A stretch of 7,511 nt of DNA, taken from assembly GCA_020063545.1 (NCBI GenBank), contig JAGUUF010000111.1, forward strand, positions 1 to 7,511. Direction: 5' to 3'. The position numbers were made by a program, and so were the translations under genes. This stretch comes from Cytophagales bacterium. Lineage in GTDB: Bacteria; Bacteroidota; Bacteroidia; Cytophagales; Cyclobacteriaceae. Each line of letters starts with the position of its first letter. Position 1 is the stretch's first letter. The notes below the pieces were generated by a model. The model saw only the letters and a program-made list of their open reading frames with translations, did not search any database and was not told the DNA's origin. Shown piece by piece: positions 6,143 through 7,511 of the stretch.

Positions 6143-6143
6143 A

Positions 6144-6851
6144 ATGGAACTTGTTAAAAAGGAAACGGAATATGATAAGTGGCATAGTCAATATGCTTTT
6201 GACGATGATGTTGAATCGGTTTGGCACAAATTTGTAAAGAAACAGCTTGAACCGGAAAACCTTGCGGGCATGACCGTTCTTGAAATTGGCTGCGGGCGCG
6301 GTGGGCTTTCAAATTATATTGCAGGTCTTAAACCCTCACCGCTTAAAATAGTTGCATGCGACTACTCAGCCGATGCCCTTGAGATTGCAAAAATCCGCTT
6401 CAGTAATCAAAAAGCCATAACCTGGAAGAAAGAGGATATTCAGGCGTTGTCATTTCCCGCCAACACGTTTGAAAGGATAATATCCTGCGAAACCATCGAA
6501 CATGTTCCGAATCCCGCCAGGGCCATACAGGAATTGCACCGGGTGTTAAAACCGGGAGGAATACTGTACTTAACCTGCCCCAATTATTTTAATTTTTTCG
6601 GGTTGTGGTGCATCTATCGTTCAGTAATTGGAAAGCCGTATACCGAAGGCCAGCCTTATGTAAATTACCTGTTACTCCCAAAATTGTTGCAATGGATTCG
6701 GCTATCTGGTTTTCGTATTGTCAACTATTACACCTCAAATCTTGTATTTCCCGTAGGGGCCCATTGGCATTTTTTTGAAGAACGGACTCCCGCCCTGTTA
6801 CGGTGGCTGGGCTTCCGAACCTACTTTACATTAGAAAAGAAAAAAAGCTGA
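6144..6851 (+). CDS. SAM-dependent class I methyltransferase
   Basis: The 235-residue enzyme should transfer a methyl group from S-adenosylmethionine, probably to a sugar or lipid-linked glycan given its neighbours. Motif I is complete: VLEIGCGRGGLSNYIA (45-60). It is followed by the strand-2 acid in VACDYSADALEIAK (70-83), the adenine-binding EDIQALSF (97-104), and motif II ISCETIEHVPNPARAI (113-128). The post-motif is LHRVLKPGGILYLTCPN (131-147), a textbook Methyltransf_11/25 arrangement. The C-terminal lid (150-235) is rich in aromatic residues, as in ubiquinone/UbiG-like relatives. The start is taken as the ATG at 6144, one base after the stop of the preceding gene, with tight coupling. 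A TTG at 6135 in the same frame would add three residues and an eight-base overlap, but the ATG is preferable. The flippase gene follows after six bases. The acceptor is unknown. Confidence 0.9.
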   Translation: MELVKKETEYDKWHSQYAFDDDVESVWHKFVKKQLEPENLAGMTVLEIGCGRGGLSNYIAGLKPSPLKIVACDYSADALEIAKIRFSNQKAITWKKEDIQALSFPANTFERIISCETIEHVPNPARAIQELHRVLKPGGILYLTCPNYFNFFGLWCIYRSVIGKPYTEGQPYVNYLLLPKLLQWIRLSGFRIVNYYTSNLVFPVGAHWHFFEERTPALLRWLGFRTYFTLEKKKS

Positions 6852-6857
6852 AGAATT

Positions 6858-7511
6858 TTGGAAGACTTCAAAGAACGGGCGATCCGCGGAATAAAATGGA
6901 ACATTATCGAACAGGTGGTCGTGTACCTTACGGTATTTGCAGGTACGGTTATCCTGAGCCGGATTCTATTGCCTGAACACTTTGGCTTGTTCGGTATGCT
7001 TACCGTGCTGGGAAACCTGGCAACATTAATTATCGGGATGGGATTGAGCTACTCGGTAATTCACAATCAGGAGTTACAGCCCGAGGATCTTTCAACAATT
7101 TTTTGGTTTAACCTGGCCCTGGGTTTTTTTATGGCTGTTGTATTCTTTCTTGGTGCCCCGCTTATTGCTTCTTTTTATCATCAGCCGGAGTTGGTTGTTG
7201 TCGCCCGTTTGTTTTGCTTCGGCTTCATTGCCCAGGGAGCCAATGCAGTATCGGTTGGCTTGCTTATCAAGTCTATGAAATTTAAACGGCTGGCCTTTTC
7301 AAATATTTCCGGTGGATTAATTGCCTACTCGGTTTCAATCTCGATGGCGGTTGGCGGACTCGGGGTTTGGAGCCTGGTTGCGCATTTTCTGGTTCTTCAT
7401 ACCGTAATAGTTGTTTCAAATTTGCTTTTGGCTAAATGGGTGCCCGCAGTTGATTTCAGGTTTTCGGCATTGCAAAAGGTAAAAAAGTTTTCATCGAATT
7501 TTTTAGGTAGC
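6858..7511 (+). CDS. Wzx/MOP-family polysaccharide flippase, N-terminal part
   Basis: A 218-codon open frame runs off the right edge; it was translated by hand and has no internal stop. Residues 2-60 hold EDFKERAIRGIKWNIIEQVV, then the hydrophobic YLTVFAGTVILSRILLPEHF and GLFGMLTVLGNLATLIIGMG. This is the classic start of polysaccharide transporters of the MOP superfamily (RfbX/WzxC-like). Further spans lie around 80-105, 112-138, 147-166 and 170-192. They flank SYSVIHNQELQPEDLSTIFW (64-83) and LIKSMKFKRLAFSNI (136-150), also typical of WzxC-type lipopolysaccharide flippases. The protein moves lipid-linked oligosaccharide across the inner membrane. The start is the TTG at 6858: the in-frame stop of the previous gene is at 6849-6851, no ATG occurs before residue 47, and starting there would delete the first span. 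The six-base spacing places it in the methyltransferase operon. Complete families are about 430-500 residues, so roughly half is missing. Confidence 0.88.
   Translation, partial: MEDFKERAIRGIKWNIIEQVVVYLTVFAGTVILSRILLPEHFGLFGMLTVLGNLATLIIGMGLSYSVIHNQELQPEDLSTIFWFNLALGFFMAVVFFLGAPLIASFYHQPELVVVARLFCFGFIAQGANAVSVGLLIKSMKFKRLAFSNISGGLIAYSVSISMAVGGLGVWSLVAHFLVLHTVIVVSNLLLAKWVPAVDFRFSALQKVKKFSSNFLGS

Noticed and set aside
6135..6143. TTG at 6135 as start of the canonical methyltransferase
   Set aside because: An ATG three codons later directly follows the previous stop and loses nothing of the domain.

Overview
The window looks like a chromosomal piece of a Bacteroidota genome, most likely a Cytophagales-type environmental bacterium. 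The reasons are a DUF2723 membrane protein at the left edge, promoter-like sequences of the Bacteroidota type (TTG-N19-TAnnTTTG), little use of strong Shine-Dalgarno sites, a HicBA subfamily common in this phylum, and glycan genes with a Bacteroidota flavour. Base composition is moderate except for an A+T-richer toxin-antitoxin pair near the left end. No rRNA, tRNA, insertion sequence or CRISPR array is visible, and no gene-free stretch exceeds about 165 bases.

Left part (1-1398, all minus strand): the N-terminal 56 residues of a DUF2723 (GT-C-like) protein run off the edge. Next to it lie a small hicB-hicA toxin-antitoxin pair joined by an ATGA overlap and, 45 bases upstream of hicB, a 210-residue multi-pass membrane protein of unknown function. 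Divergent from that gene, 26 bases away, is a secreted TPR protein (1425-2636).

Middle (2637-2799): a short intergenic region holds two arrays of the heptanucleotide RGTTGTT facing each other, five copies on plus and four on minus, with 91 bases between them and a promoter-like -7 box in that spacer. The right array ends five bases before the GTG start of a 443-residue polytopic membrane protein (2800-4131).

Right part (2800-7511): a surface-polysaccharide region. The 443-residue membrane protein, a possible GT-C glycosyltransferase or polymerase, converges on and overlaps by 49 bp a GT4-like glycosyltransferase on the minus strand (4083-5156). Divergent from the latter, behind a near-ideal Bacteroidota promoter, is a tightly packed plus-strand operon: a methyltransferase-like protein that lacks the glycine-rich SAM motif, a canonical class I methyltransferase one base further on, and the start of a Wzx/MOP-type polysaccharide flippase six bases after that. 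Together these genes suggest assembly, methylation and export of a lipid-linked glycan. The most unusual elements are the inverted heptad arrays, the motif-I-less methyltransferase paired with a normal one, and the uncharacterised 443-residue membrane protein.
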